64,000 nucleotides of DNA from Tetraselmis striata (lineage: Eukaryota; Chlorophyta; Chlorodendrophyceae; Chlorodendrales; Chlorodendraceae): the NCBI GenBank assembly GCA_006384855.1, contig VCJN01001273.1, forward strand, positions 1-64,000. The letters are read 5' to 3'. This document shows, piece by piece, positions 36,286-47,324 of this stretch. The number at the start of each line of letters is the position of its first letter. Within the stretch, counting starts at the first letter, position 1. The translations under genes were made by a program, and so were the position numbers. The notes beneath the pieces are model-generated. The model ran no database searches. It saw nothing but the letters and a program-made list of their open reading frames with translations, and was not told the origin of the DNA.

Positions 36286-36533
36286 CCCAAACAGTACAGT
36301 AAGTCAAGTATCTTTATAGGTCGGTCATTTTTTCGCAGGTTACTGTGTTAAGGAACCAAAGTGACAAAAGATGGCGAAATGTGTTCTCAAAGTGCCAAAT
36401 CAAGATGCCAACCACCTAATCTACCGCGACTCTAGTGGGGCTCGGCTAAAGTTGGAAATTCGCACGACGAAAAGGTGTCATTTACAACTACGGGGCAAGA
36501 TGGAAGGGGCGGTAGTTCAGGTAATTTTCAGTC

Positions 36534-36800
36534 TACTCCAACGTGTCCATTGCCGTGCCATCTTCGGCCTCCTTCGCGGCAGCCTCCTTCTCCAATCTCT
36601 TTTGATAGTCTCGGACACCACGGGGGGCTTGCGCTGACCGCCGCCCTTGGGTGGCTCGAGGGCCACCTTGGACTTGGCCTTGGGTGCGGCGGGCGTGCGG
36701 TCGGCCTTGGGCTTGGCCGTGGGTGCAGCGGGCGTGGTGTCGGGCTTGGCCTTGGGTCTAGGGTTGGCCTCAGCTTGGGAGAGGTTGATCTGGTCGCATG
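36534..36800 (-). CDS. Lys/Pro/Ala repeat frame inside the DNA transposon
   Basis: On the minus strand the sequence encodes repeated AKPKAD/TPAAP units, then a charged tail (RLEKEAAAKEAEDG) ending at 36534 after a change of frame. The bias toward Lys-Pro-Ala repeats and nuclear-type charge suggests a second, DNA-binding accessory protein of the element. Gly/Leu-rich plus-strand frames across it look like shadows. There is no homology evidence. Confidence 0.3.
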
Positions 36801-36963
36801 AAGGGGCCGGTCATCTGTGGTACATCGGTAAAAAATGTCTTAGTAGAAGTTAATCAGTCACCGAATCGTGCGCATGCTATGGAAACTAAGGGATTTACCT
36901 TCGTCTCGAAGGGCTTCAGCCTTTTCCAAGGTCCAAGGACGTCGTCACAGACAAGCTCCTGAA

Positions 36964-38779
36964 GGTTCATCTGACATGCGTAAAGAACAATGGCATGCGT
37001 CCTGACGACGTGTACGCCTTCACTGACATCTTTCCTCACCATAGCTCCTGCACATTCACGGGTATGTGGCTGACGATCCTTAAGGACCTGGAGCGTCGCG
37101 GGTTTGGGGCGGGATCGGAGCCGCTCCGCAAGGTGCATTTCCAGCTTGACAACACTTGCCGAGAGAATAACAAGAACCGATACGTGATGTGCTTCGCGGA
37201 GTGGCTTGTAGCCACAGGCGTGGTCATGGAAGTCGTGCTATCCTTCCTCCCCGAAGGGTAAGTGCTCAACCGTGGAATCGAGGTCACCCCCGTTCCAATG
37301 CGCCCCGGCTGGGTTGACTTGTACCGCCTCCACTCAACCCATATCGACTGTCCTGCATGCGTACCCATGAGCGCGTAGACCAAGTCTTCAGCAAATTCTC
37401 GTGGCGGCTCGGGGGGCACTCCGCCAAGACCCTCCCAAAGCTCTTCCGGGAGCTGAGACATGCATTATTTCACTCCAGTGTGCAACTTTGAGATTCTCGA
37501 AGGTGTCATCGATTGGAAGGAGTTTCTCGGTGGCGCTATCCCGACGAAGGGCAAGGTCCTTAGCATCTCACATGCCTACCAATTCTCAGTGAGTAAGCCC
37601 GAGAAGCCCATCGATTATGCCGTCCAGGCGGAAATCTTCATGTCCCAGTGGTCGTACACGGATGTCCACGGCCCGGAGCATTTCATGAAGTACATGCCCG
37701 AAGGCAAGCCGTCCGACCTGCATGGCCGCCCCATTTTCCACTCGCACAAAGACGGGAGGGGCAAAACAATTCCTCTCGGCGAGGTCGAGGCCGAGAAGCG
37801 ATTTGACGACATGGAGAGCCACATTCTCTTTTTGGCGGCGAAGTTCGACTTCTATGCCGACGACATTGAGGAGTGGGTGCACATCTTGCAGGAACTACGG
37901 GAGAAGCATTGGGAGGAGTCGCATCCGTTCGACAAGTTTTGGCTTGAAGACGCTGAAGAGCTACAGTTTTGGGTCCGAAACCGCCCTCCGTGCCCGGCAC
38001 GAGGAGTTGCGGCCGGCACGGGCACTGCCGCGCAACCATAAGCCGGCCCCGCTGCCCACAACGCCCGAAACGCGCGGAGCTGCCCCACAACGCCGAGGCC
38101 GCCGTGGGACGTATGATTGAGGTCATGGAGGGTCTCAGGCGGCTGGAGTGGAACCCCGGAACCACCATCGGACCTGGGAAAACCAACGATGACTCCATCA
38201 AACAGTTCTTCGACGCCGGCCAAGGCAACTTGGTGAATATGGACATGTCCGAACACCACGAGAACATCACCGAGGCCGAGCGCCTCGACCTTCTCGGCGA
38301 TTGGGAGGCTACACGATCCGTGGCAAGATCCGATCGCACAAGCAAGGGCTTGAAGGACCCCGACGAGAGCAATAGGAAGCTAAAACCGGTGTCGTACGAG
38401 CCATGGGTTCCCGACCGTAGCGGCAAGCTTGAGATCCCTCTATGGCTTGCGGTGGACATCGCGCGCATCGAAGGCCGCCCCGTTCCCGACACCAGTTGGG
38501 AGGTTGCGCAGACGATGCCTTGGCGTCCAGTGGCGGCCTTGCCCATGCGTACATACGATCGGTACTACAGACACCTTGGCGGCGTCGCGTCGTCATCCTT
38601 CACGACAAACTTCATGGGCACCAGTGTCCCACGATGTCGAGTCCCGCGCTTGGTGCAAGCGTATCTCCAAGGGCCGCAAGCGAGCCCGCGAGCTCGCGGA
38701 GATGGATATCGACCCTAACGCGCAAGTGGCCCGACTCCACTGTGCGGACCTGTTTGATCTCGACTACCACCACCACTAG
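36964..38779 (+). pseudogene. transposase of the nested DNA transposon (LDN...ENKN / HTHExxDQ family)
   Basis: The N-terminal block VHLTCVKNNGMRPDDVYAF leads to VHFQLDNTCRENNKNRY and EVVLSFLPEG, ending at a good donor (GG|GTAAGT, 37259). The next exon has THERVDQVFSKFSWRLGG. LDN...ENKN followed by GHTHxxxDQxFS marks a DDE-type nuclease family seen in many eukaryotic elements; I do not know its established name. The expected acceptor AG before the HTHE codons reads AT (37357-37358) and the His is replaced by Arg, so this copy may be dead. Downstream, HYFTPVCNFEILEGVIDWKEF (37460-38041) and SYEPWVPDRSGKLEIPLWL (37969-38718) continue in shifted frames, ending in DLFDLDYHHH at 38779. Confidence 0.65.
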
Positions 38780-39082
38780 ATAGCATCTAGGTATTGCAAC
38801 TGGCAGCTACTAGCCCCCTCCTTATAGCCCCCTTTAAATCACATATATTTCGAATAACACCGGCGGACGCATTCTGCGCTAAGAGTTGTTGCCGATGGCC
38901 TGTCTGTGGCCCGCAACATATGGTTTCGGTGCATTACAATATGTTGCATGCTGAGTGCAATCCAACACACGCATATGCGGGTCTTTTGCGAGGGACTCGC
39001 AAACTACCCGCCACCTCCGTTCCGCAATTCCCACATCGCAGGTTGGACCGACCTATAAAGATAATTGACTTACTGTTCCCAA

Positions 39083-40836
39083 CGAGGTAGAGGCTATGAG
39101 GGCTAGATACGCCGGACGGGTCGGAAAAGAACGCCCCGGCGTCGCTCAGGGTGGCGTGTTGAGCACGGAGGAAAGTCACAGCTTGGCCAACCACGAGGGC
39201 GGCAGCGCCGATGTGGGAGGCATCTGCTATAACCACATTCTCGCCGATGCCGAGGCCCCCAAATTGGACCGGGAGGGACAGCTGCGTGCGCATGGAGGGC
39301 GTATCCAAGAGGTCGGGGCTAACACCCCATATGCCGGCAAGCGTTGAAAATGCGGCGGCGTCTGCATCTTCGAGGACAGACGTAATAGTGTCGCCATACC
39401 CCTCGGATCGACCCAAGCTCCGAGGCGTGGAGCGGAGATGGTGGCCAAAACGACGGCCGCAAACTTGCAGCAAACGAGTAGCAGTGTGGGAGTGGAAGTG
39501 GTCTGCCAAACCGATAAGCCGGGAGCCGAATTGGTGAAATCTTTCGACCGTTTTGTCCAACAGTTCCCGGGCGAAAGGGGCCGAGCCCACAGGGGCACCA
39601 AGCACCTTGATTCCGGACGAGGAGACTGCAACACCACGCAACAAATGCCCAAAAGGAAGGGCGCCGAACGGGGACGAAGTAGAGCCAAGCTGACAATACG
39701 CATGTCGTTTGCGAATGGTGACGCTTAACCCAACGGCGGCAAAAGCGGACGGAACCACCCACGTAGCAAGCGCAAGTCCATCACCAGTGCCGACCAGGTT
39801 GACGTCGTCTGAGAAAGCCGCCAACAATGAGTGACTGGGGCAGCCACGCCGATGCGAGCATACACTCGGGCAGCGACGGCGGCGAACATGATGAGGCCGA
39901 GGACGCAACCCTGGCGGGCCCCTCGACGGCTTGGAATCCGGAGAGAGGGACCGGGTTGGGAGCCGTCGAAAACGTACATATTGGACTCTCGACCATAAAG
40001 CATGATCGCCGAACGCAATAGAGGCTGCCAAACAGGGTCCTCGAGCAGTGTGCAAAACATTTCGGAGCGGTAGAAGGAATTGAACCCTTTTTCGGCGTCA
40101 AGCTGCACCAAGACGAGGGATGGATCGGAGTCTAGGAGAGATCGCACAAGGAATTGAACTAGTTCCACGCCACCCTTAACGCCAAAACCGAACTGGCCGC
40201 GGGCGGCAAGCCATTGGGCGATGAGCTCGCCATGAGCGCGCAAGAGGACGCGCATAGCGAACCGGACAAGCACGTTGCCGATGCAATGGGCCAAACAGAC
40301 CCCTTCATGCCTCCGGCACTTAGTTCCAACGCATTGCGCTCCGCCGGCGTGAGCTTATCTAGGGGAACCAAGGTAGCGGAGGAAAGGAAATGGGCGACGC
40401 CAGCAGGGACCTCCGCATTCGCGATGGCCTCGGCTATGCCACGGAGGTGGGAGCGCGAGCAGAGGGCACGGAGAGCCTCAAAGCGGATGCCATCGAGGAA
40501 TGGGGCAGAACCATTGGGGCTGCTGGACAACACCTCGCAAACGTCCACCGAAGCCTCAGGGAAAGTGAGGCGGTCCAACGAGAACGGATCCGGGAGCGAG
40601 CGCGCAAGGAACAAGGTCCGGGGTCTGGGGATGCAAGCGGAGGAGCTCTTTGTGAAGCTGCGGGACAGTGGGCGCGAGCGGGATTGGGTGAAGGGCGGCA
40701 GCTGCGCGGTTGTACTCGCCCACCGCGGCCAAAGCCGAGGCCCGAGCTGCTTGGCATTTGGTAACCGGCGGTGGGTCCCCACAATTGGCCGACGCCGGAG
40801 CCACGTAATCATGAGGAGTAGCCCGAACAGATGCAT
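39083..40836 (-). pseudogene. reverse transcriptase of the nuclease-type LINE
   Basis: Three frames make up one RT reading leftward. 40836-40290: GSAPFLDGIRFEALRALC and ATLVPLDKLTPAERN (N-terminal RT motifs). 40294-39830: VQLDAEKGFNSFYR (motif A) and RRGARQGCVLG. 39840-39083: AAFSDDVNLVGTG (the YADD-type active site), GVKVLGAPVG-like SSGIKVLGAPVG, and PVQFGGLGI. Frame changes near 40290 and 39835 show that the copy is inactive. The thumb region runs up to the inserted DNA transposon and continues at 36285 on its far side. It would copy its own RNA at a nicked target. Confidence 0.8.
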
Positions 40837-41183
40837 GCGTACGAGCGAGGGCGAACAACGTGTCTAGGTCACCACGCTCCCAATGCGACAGAACACTTTA
40901 TTACTTTTACTACTACTGCCAGGAGACTTGCGCAGGCGGCTGCCAGGGGCCCAGCAGATTATAGGTGTGCTGATGGCACATCCAATAAGATTTATTATAT
41001 ACCATACGATGCCGCCCGTATAGTACTATATCTAATACCCATATCCATAATTAATTGTTCTTTTATTCTAAAACCTGTGAACTTGTACGCTTTTGTATTT
41101 CAAACCGCCGCCAGTGCTCTCCGCATGCTGATGGATCATCGCTACGGGTACCATGTACTGATACAGGGTTACCAGTACGAGTT
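40837..41183. other. spacer holding the empty version of a transposon target site
   Basis: 41088-41123 (CGCTTTTGTATTTCAAACCG and following bases) matches the joined flanks of the 47411-48750 element. GTACGAGTT at 41175-41183 is one copy of the target duplication of the APE-type LINE. No gene is seen. Confidence 0.6.
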
Positions 41184-41396
41184 CTTTTTTTCGCCCCCGG
41201 GACAGGACTGGCACCAGTGAAACCCTTGAAGCGTCTCTACGACGGCCGTTTAGGCAGCAATCCAGTTACGGAAAGCCCTGGGTAGGCGACGCTCCGTTAT
41301 AGTCATCAAGCAAATTGCCGAAGCATTTCGCAAGACTAATTGGAGGCCAGTGACGGAATTTCCAACACTGTTGGATCACCGTCTAAAACACTGCCA

Positions 41397-43064
41397 TCAA
41401 AATACCCGGCACTGACCACGAAAGGTCCGCCCTACCCGTTCGGGCGTCGGCCCATTCGAGTAATGCGAGTTGGGGCAAGCCCCAACCCGCGGAGCAAAGC
41501 ATTTCGGGAGTGCGATACATGTGCAACAAAAAAAGCAATGTGAGGGAGGGCCCGACGCCATAGCTGGAAAAATTTCCCATTCCCAGTAAAATCTAGGGCG
41601 CCGTGAAGGGAGGGGGGGGGGGGCGCCAAAAATAAAGGCAGTTAAGTCCTCAGGCGTTGACGCACTAACCTGACTATTAATAAAATCTCTGAACTCCGGA
41701 ACGAACAACCCAAAATTATGACGGTGATACCCCCACCGCGGGCACTCCACCAACATATGTTCGATAGTCTCAGATTCACCTCCGCCACATGCAGGGCAGT
41801 GTTCAAGGAGCCGCTCAGGCATGGCATGAATCCGGGCCAATCGGCGGGCAGTGGGAAATACTCGGGTGCGTAATTGTATCATAATGTGCAACCCGGCCAC
41901 AACCCCCGCGGGGACACCCACACCGTACTGTGGCAACGGGTTTGACGCATAGGACGCCTGGACATATATACCCCAGGTGTTATTGCGTGCTAACGATACC
42001 GACGATTCGTAACGCGCCCACACCGATGCCTTTACTAGTTTAGCGGCATCGCGCGCGGCTAGTGACCTCCACTCAAGTGGACGGTGCGCCCCCTCAGCTA
42101 GCCCTACGTTCGCCCTAGCTAGTCGATCTAACCACCGCACAGTCCCCGACGTCCACGTGTTAGGGCGCGCCCGACTTGGCTGATCTACTAAATGGGTTAT
42201 ACATGTATTCAAGTCGGATGCTTTAAGGAACGCCCGAGCCCGTGCCGCAGCGGCCGTAGCCTCTATGGGCGCAATATCCAATTCCCGCATCATCGGTGCA
42301 GTGGCCACCCCAGGGGAGTTTTTACCTACCCCAATGAGGCAACGCAAGCACTGATTGAGTACGGTTTGTAATTTATTTGCGCCGCTAGTTCTATCCATGC
42401 CCCATACTTCACACCCATAAGTTAAAACCGGCAGTACACAGGTTTTAAAAACCGACAAACGCACATTAATAGGAATTATGTCCCGTCCACCGACTAATAC
42501 CGAATCGAGCGCCTCAATAGCGCGTTTACCCTTCTTAACCCGGTCGTCTACTATGTGTTGCATACCTAAATCCGACTTAATGACCGTACCCAAGTACCTA
42601 TATTCATTTACAACCGGTACCCGTTCCCCCCCAAGCTGCCATCGGGCAGCTTGTTCGCGTAACGCGGTCTCGTCGGAATATCGGCCTAATGCCATCACCC
42701 CACACTTAAGTACCCCAAACTCCATAAAATGGTCCTCCGCCCACTGCGAGAAGTGGGCGAACATGGCATGCAGGTTATCGAACGAGCATGTGATACCAAC
42801 AGCGTCGTCCGCGTATAACTGACCTGGCACCCTTAGTGGTTGCCTTGCCGCTAATGTGTCAGTGCACCCTGGTACATCACACCCTAGATGTTCTACCCCA
42901 TCGAATATATCGTTAATAAATATGTTAAATAGGATGGGGGAAGCGGGGCATCCCTGTCGGGGGCCACGCTCTATGCATGGGTATGGGGTCTGATAGTGTT
43001 CCCGGGGCCACCCCTGTCTTGACCCGTAACATACTATCCCTGTATAAAGTTTTAATGAAGGCAA
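41397..43064 (-). pseudogene. LINE ORF2, RT C-terminal half and zinc knuckle (copy 1)
   Basis: A 555-codon frame: ERGPRQGCPASPILFNIFI (RT motif B), YADDAV at residues 84-89 (active site), FGVLKCGVMALGR, YRYLGTVIKSDLG, VLPVLTYGCEVWG. Near the end is CPACGGGESETIEHMLVEC, the CCHC-like knuckle found after many LINE RTs. The frame is separated from the upstream half by a 4-base insertion near 42973-42980: copy 2 reads CCCATAGAGCG where this copy reads CCCATGCATAGAGCG. Apart from that single lesion this half is intact, so the insertion is fairly young. Confidence 0.9.
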
Positions 43065-44238
43065 GCATATGACCCGTAACTCCTATGGCTTGTAGTTTTA
43101 GGAATAAAAGCTCATGAGGTACGGTGTCATATGCCTTCCCAAAGTCAATAAAACCCGCGTAGGTGGGTAGACCTGCCGCTTGGCGACGAGCCGCGATATC
43201 GAACAAGCTGGCGACTTGCATGAGGCCCTCCTCATTCCGCATAAAACCCGCTTGCCAACGGCGGATTATCCCTTTAGCTTGGCAGACGTCTTGCAAGCGT
43301 TGGGAAATGACGGTCATAAGGAGTTTCATAGCGGCACCCATAATCGAAATACCCCTATATTTGTCCATAACGGTCGCGTCGCCTTTCTTGGGCACCGATA
43401 CTATGGCCGAGCTACGCCACTGCTGGGGGATATAGTTCTTAGTCCATATCCCGTTAATTAAGGCCAGCAATGCCTTGCCAAAATGGCTATTCGGGGCGTA
43501 TATCGCCAATTTTAAAGCCTCTGCAGTGATCCCATCCTGGCCCTGGGCCTTATTATTTTTTAAACGCCTAAGAGCCTTGACTAGTTCCTCCCATGTTATA
43601 TGCACATTAACCCCGTTTAGTGCGGGGGCAATGGGTGGGGATGTACCGTGGCGGTGTTCCCACGCCGCACGGTATATCGCAACCCGTTGTGCTAGGGGGT
43701 GGGGGTCACGCAGCAGCTCCCGATAGTGCCGCGCCCAGCACGCATTGATTTCGCCCGGCTCGGTATGAAATACCCCCGATACCGGATCGCGTACTAGCTG
43801 GTCGTTCGCGCCCTCGAATGAACCCTGCCCCTTACGGAGAGAGCGCGCCCACTTCCAGAACTGCCGTCTCCCACCACCCTTCTTAAAATCCTGAACCGCT
43901 TTTAGCACGGCCCGCTCCCTCTGGCGGCGGCGGTTATTACGTACTAGTGTCCGGACTCTATGCCGTGCAGCAGCATAATGTGCCGACGCTAGAGCGGCAT
44001 CCCGAGGGCCCCTAGTCCCCCGGCACGCCATAAAGGCCATGCGCCGACGATTAATCGCACCTAGGATAGACCGTTGGAGCGGCGGCCCTAGGCCACGACG
44101 CCTGGGCTTGGTAACAGCCCCTACCCCACGCGCCGCCGACCATATTGCCTGAATAAAGTGATCGGCGCCGGTGTCTAGGGATCCCCCCCCTCCCGAGGGC
44201 CCGCCGTCTACAGGTGGGTCATCTAGAGGGGTGAGCAC
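42990..44238 (-). pseudogene. LINE ORF2, RT N-terminal half (copy 1)
   Basis: The frame reads from LTPLDDPPVDGG through an Arg-rich linker (RRRQRERAVLKAVQDFKKGGG), WARHYRELLRDP, LRRLKNNKAQGQDGITAEAL (RT motif 0/1 area), SSAIVSVPKKGD, YRGISIMGAAMK, QAGFMRNEEGLMQ and AGFIDFGKAYDTVPHELL (motif A). It ends where the 4-base insertion shifts the frame. The junction with the endonuclease frame near 44238 is also shifted: this copy lacks seven bases that copy 2 keeps (TTCGCGG within AATCCG ... GTGCTC). Confidence 0.88.
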
Positions 44239-45419
44239 GGATTAGCGGTGACAAAATCGTGGAACGGCTTGGGCCATTCAGAGGGAGAGTCACCGTGGGC
44301 CGGTTTGGGAATGGACCTTGCAGACAGGCGTTCATGCAGGGGAGGTGGACAGGCATCCTCACGGATGGCGCCCATGGGGAAAGAAGACAGGACAGGGAAG
44401 TGATCGGAGGTGTCCCAAGAGTAGTCCACCCATGCCGAGGGCGAGAGAGGGGGGGGAGGGCCTATGGTGGGAGGCCATGCGATGAAGTGGTCGAGAACGC
44501 GGCAGCTGCCCCTCCGGTAAGTACCCCGTTCGCGCGCCGATGCATCCCGCGGCCACATGGGCTTACCGCCGGGAAGGCACCGCCAACGCCTGAGTAGAGC
44601 CGTCAACTCCCTTTCATCCATGTTCCAATCCCCCCCCACCACGATCATATCCCTCGGATAACTCGTACGAAGCCGCGCCAACTCTTCGCGCATGCGGTCC
44701 CGATACGGTTCCCCCTGTGAGCCGGTGGGCAAATAGGCCGAGATAAATATAGTGGCCGCGGAGTCACTGCAACCTCCCCCCACCCGGACACAGGTCCAAC
44801 AAGGGTGAGGCGCGCCGACTGCCCGCGCCCGGTACGGCGACCGGACTAACACACAACACCCACGTTCCGATGCAACGCGGTCCCCGAACGAATAGTAGTC
44901 AGAGTACCCATTAAAACGCACTCGCATATCGGTCGCCCTAACCGTGGTCTCCTGAACGAGCAGAACATCTACATATCGCTCGATCAGCAACGCGCCAACA
45001 TCCTCCACCTTAGAAGACAACCCATTCACATTAAGCGTCGCAACGCACAGGTGGGCGGGCATGGGAGGGAGGGGAAAGGGCAAGGGGTGGGAGGGAGGGG
45101 GAGGGCGGGCGGCGTGGCGATCCCAGTACGAGCGGTGTTCCCGCAAGTACCACCCCCACCGGCATGCAAAACGTTGTAAACGCTCGCGGACATGCGCACC
45201 CTGCCCTTGGGTATAATACACATCAAAGCGCACTAGCCCATCCCGCTGCAACACACGATCGATCTTCGGAATGGCCGAGGGCCGGCCATTAAACGCCCGA
45301 TCGACGCGGCTCCAAAAGGCAGGTAGTGGCGACGGGTCCCCCCAACAACACACACGACGCAGGGACGCCCCAGCGCCCTCAGCCAAGTGCCCAACCGTCC
45401 AAGGGCGAACCCCCGTCAC
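44223..45419 (-). pseudogene. LINE ORF2, apurinic/apyrimidinic-type endonuclease (copy 1)
   Basis: From about residue 119: ATLNVNGL (128-134), LLVQETTVR with catalytic Glu157, FISAYLP, GGDWN with Asp264 and Asn266, CRVLDHF (310-312) and SDHFPV with Asp339/His340. These are the full set of metal-binding and catalytic motifs of APE nucleases, which nick target DNA to prime reverse transcription. Residues 1-118 precede the nuclease and have no clear domain. A C-rich stretch at 317-325 corresponds to the point where copy 2 carries C25. Confidence 0.9.
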
Positions 45420-45450
45420 TATGACGGCTGCACCCGGTACGAGTTATTTC

Positions 45451-47301
45451 GTCAGATGTAGTCATCTAGAGGTTTACAGTACTTAGCAATGTTGCACTGC
45501 GCACGATCCCCGCGGTCGGCGCACGGACTGGGGCCTGCCGGCCCGCACCAGCACCACGACCTGAGGGATCCGCCCTCGGGCACCGGCACTCTCTGCTTTG
45601 CGCTCGCCTCAACCGGCTCGCGCAAGCAGTCTCGACTCTAGCAGTCGAGCAGAGTGTCAGCTTACTCTATGCCGACTCGGATCCGAGCCTCAGCCTCCCG
45701 AGACGCTACACCTTCCCCACCCCGCGACAGCGGGATGCCCCCTCGCCCTGTACTGGAAGACGCCCTAGTCGACGACGCCCCGGGCGGCGCCACAGCGGCA
45801 TCCATCGCGGAATTGGAAAAACGCCTGACGGCCCAGGCGGAAGCCCTGGAGAAGCTGCTGGCCGAGCACTTCGAGGCGGCTACGGCCGCCTTACTCGCTC
45901 GACTGGCCCCTCCCGTGCAATCGCCTGCTCCCAAGGGCACCCAGCCAGCCATTCCCGTGGGCGCGCCTGCGCCCGAGGGTGGTGAGCAAGGAGCGCAAGA
46001 GCCCCTTCCTGCTGAGCTGGACGCACTCGACACCGAGCTTGAGTACGTCGACTTCGCCTACTTCGGTCAAGTCCCCCCTTCCGGTCTGGAGCCACCCCCA
46101 CGCGACGGCGACGAGCCTCGCTTGTGGATTCTGACCGACGACGACACCGAATTGGAAAAACGCCTGACGGCCCAAGCAATAGCCCTGGACAAGCGGCTGG
46201 CCGAGCAGTTCGAGGCGGCTACGGCCGCCTTATTCGCTCGACTGGCCCCTCCCGTGCAACCGCCTCCTCCCAAAGGTACCCAGCCAGCCATTCCCGCGGG
46301 CGCGCCTGCGCCCGAGGGTGGTGAGCAAGGAGCGCACGAGCCCCTTCCTGCTGAGCTGGACGCACTCGACACCGAGCTCGAGTACGTCGACTTCGCCTAC
46401 TTCGGTCAAGTCCCCCTTCCGGTCTGGAGCCACCCCCACGCGACGGCGACGAGCCTCGCTTGTGGATTCTGACCGACGACACCGCCGCCCGCGGCCTCGC
46501 GGAGCAGCGGGGTCTGACAGCGTACGACAACCTGTATCTTCGCTGTTTTGCTAAGGCCTGCGGCCAATCCCAGGCGGTACGGCCGTCACTGCAGTACAGT
46601 GTACAGTACCTGGGCCGCCCGTCCCGCGCACGGCGCCCGCGCCCGGGCTCTGGAGCGCCCTGGACGGTGTCGATGGCGGCCGAGCCCCGCCTTCTTGCCG
46701 CCCTCTCTCAGGCGCCGGCCTGCCGACCAAGTTTTGGGGCGTCTCCCCGCTGGAGCCTTCCGCCGCTTGGTCCTTTTCAGCCACTCCCACTGACTGGCTG
46801 CGGGACGCCTGCCTGGCGGCGGGCGCCCAGCCGCCCCCCAGTGTCACGTGGGCATCGCACAGGTTGCGCAAAGGCGCGGCCTCGGCAGCGAGCTGCTATG
46901 CTGCGGTTCTGCTGCTAGCTCGTCCCCGTCCGGCCGCTACACTTCGCTACCTGTGCAAGCCTTTGGCTTTCTTCTCTGGCAAATCGTGCCTCCTTGGGTA
47001 AATGGTCAGATGTAGTCATCTAGAGGTTTACAGTACTTAGCAATGTTGTACTGCGCACGATCCCCGCGGTCGGCGCACGGACTGGGGCCTGCCGGCCCGC
47101 ACCAGCACCACGACCTGAGGGATCCGCCCTCGGGCACCGGCACTCTCTGCTTTGCGCTCGCCTCAACCGGCTCGCGCACCCACCCACCCACAGCCATCTT
47201 TCTGCGCTAGGAGACACCCAGGCCAAGCCTGTGGTTCTCGTCTTAGCCTCCAATGTAAGCGAGCTGACATTCTTTGGCAAATCGTGCCTCCTTGGGTAAA
47301 T
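45451..47301 (+). mobile_element. small gag-only retroelement with split direct repeats (DIRS/PAT-like ends)
   Basis: Repeat A (174 bp) at 45451-45624 recurs at 47005-47178 with one difference. Repeat B (about 32 bp, TTCTCTGGCAAATCGTGCCT and following) at 46972-47003 recurs at 47270-47301 with one difference. The order A - interior - B A - B is the split-direct-repeat layout of PAT, TOC1 and kangaroo type elements that integrate by tyrosine recombinase, not by a DDE integrase. A plain LTR pair is the alternative, but no target duplication borders repeat A. With only a gag-like frame it must depend on another element. Confidence 0.75.
45669..46918 (+). pseudogene. gag-like coiled-coil protein with a 113-residue internal duplication
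   Basis: ATG 45669. After a Pro/Ser-rich start, the unit ELEKRLTAQAEALEKLLAEH ... YVDFAYFGQV is repeated with a period of 339 bases (45810 and 46149), in frame. Each unit has an amphipathic helix and a Pro/Ala linker with PAPEGGEQGA. After the second unit one C is missing from a C run (C5 at about 46411 against C6 at about 46072), which shifts the frame to a stop at 46472. The other frame continues (WILTDDTAARGLAEQRG ... NLYLRCFAKACG) to 46918. Likely the capsid-like protein of the element. Confidence 0.65.
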
Positions 47302-47324
47302 AATTGTTTAGGATTATAGTTACT

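Larger units (their letters stand above)
36291..39076. mobile_element. 2.8-kb DNA transposon with 31-bp TIRs, nested in the nuclease-type LINE
   Basis: The left TIR at 36296-36326 (ACAGTAAGTCAAG ... GGTCGGTC) and the right TIR at 39046-39076 (reverse complement) match at 30 of 31 positions. The left side has an extra ACAGT (36291-36295). CCCAA flanks both sides (36286-36290 and 39078-39082), a candidate 5-bp target duplication. Removing the element and one CCCAA restores the reading frame of the LINE (LYLVG joins ASSIHHALA), strong evidence that this is a later insertion. Inside are a plus-strand transposase and a Lys/Pro-rich minus-strand frame. Confidence 0.9.
41184..45436 (-). mobile_element. 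APE-type LINE, copy 1, 5'-truncated, with 9-bp target duplication
   Basis: GTACGAGTT occurs at 41175-41183 and 45437-45445, directly bordering the element. The 3' end reads CCCGGGGGCG followed by A7 (T run at 41185-41191). The same end with a short A tail closes copy 2 (62418-62423) and a fragment (47325-47328). The first frame has no start codon at the 5' border, so the element is 5'-truncated. Confidence 0.9.

Noticed and set aside
36475..36853. Gly-Leu repeat frames on the plus strand (GLGLG...)
   Set aside because: Complement of the Lys/Pro/Ala repeat on the minus strand; the latter is the more protein-like reading.
45451..47178. Simple LTR retrotransposon with 174-bp LTRs
   Set aside because: No target duplication at the borders, and a second repeat pair (B) gives the split A-B-A-B order, which fits DIRS/PAT-like ends better. 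Not fully excluded.
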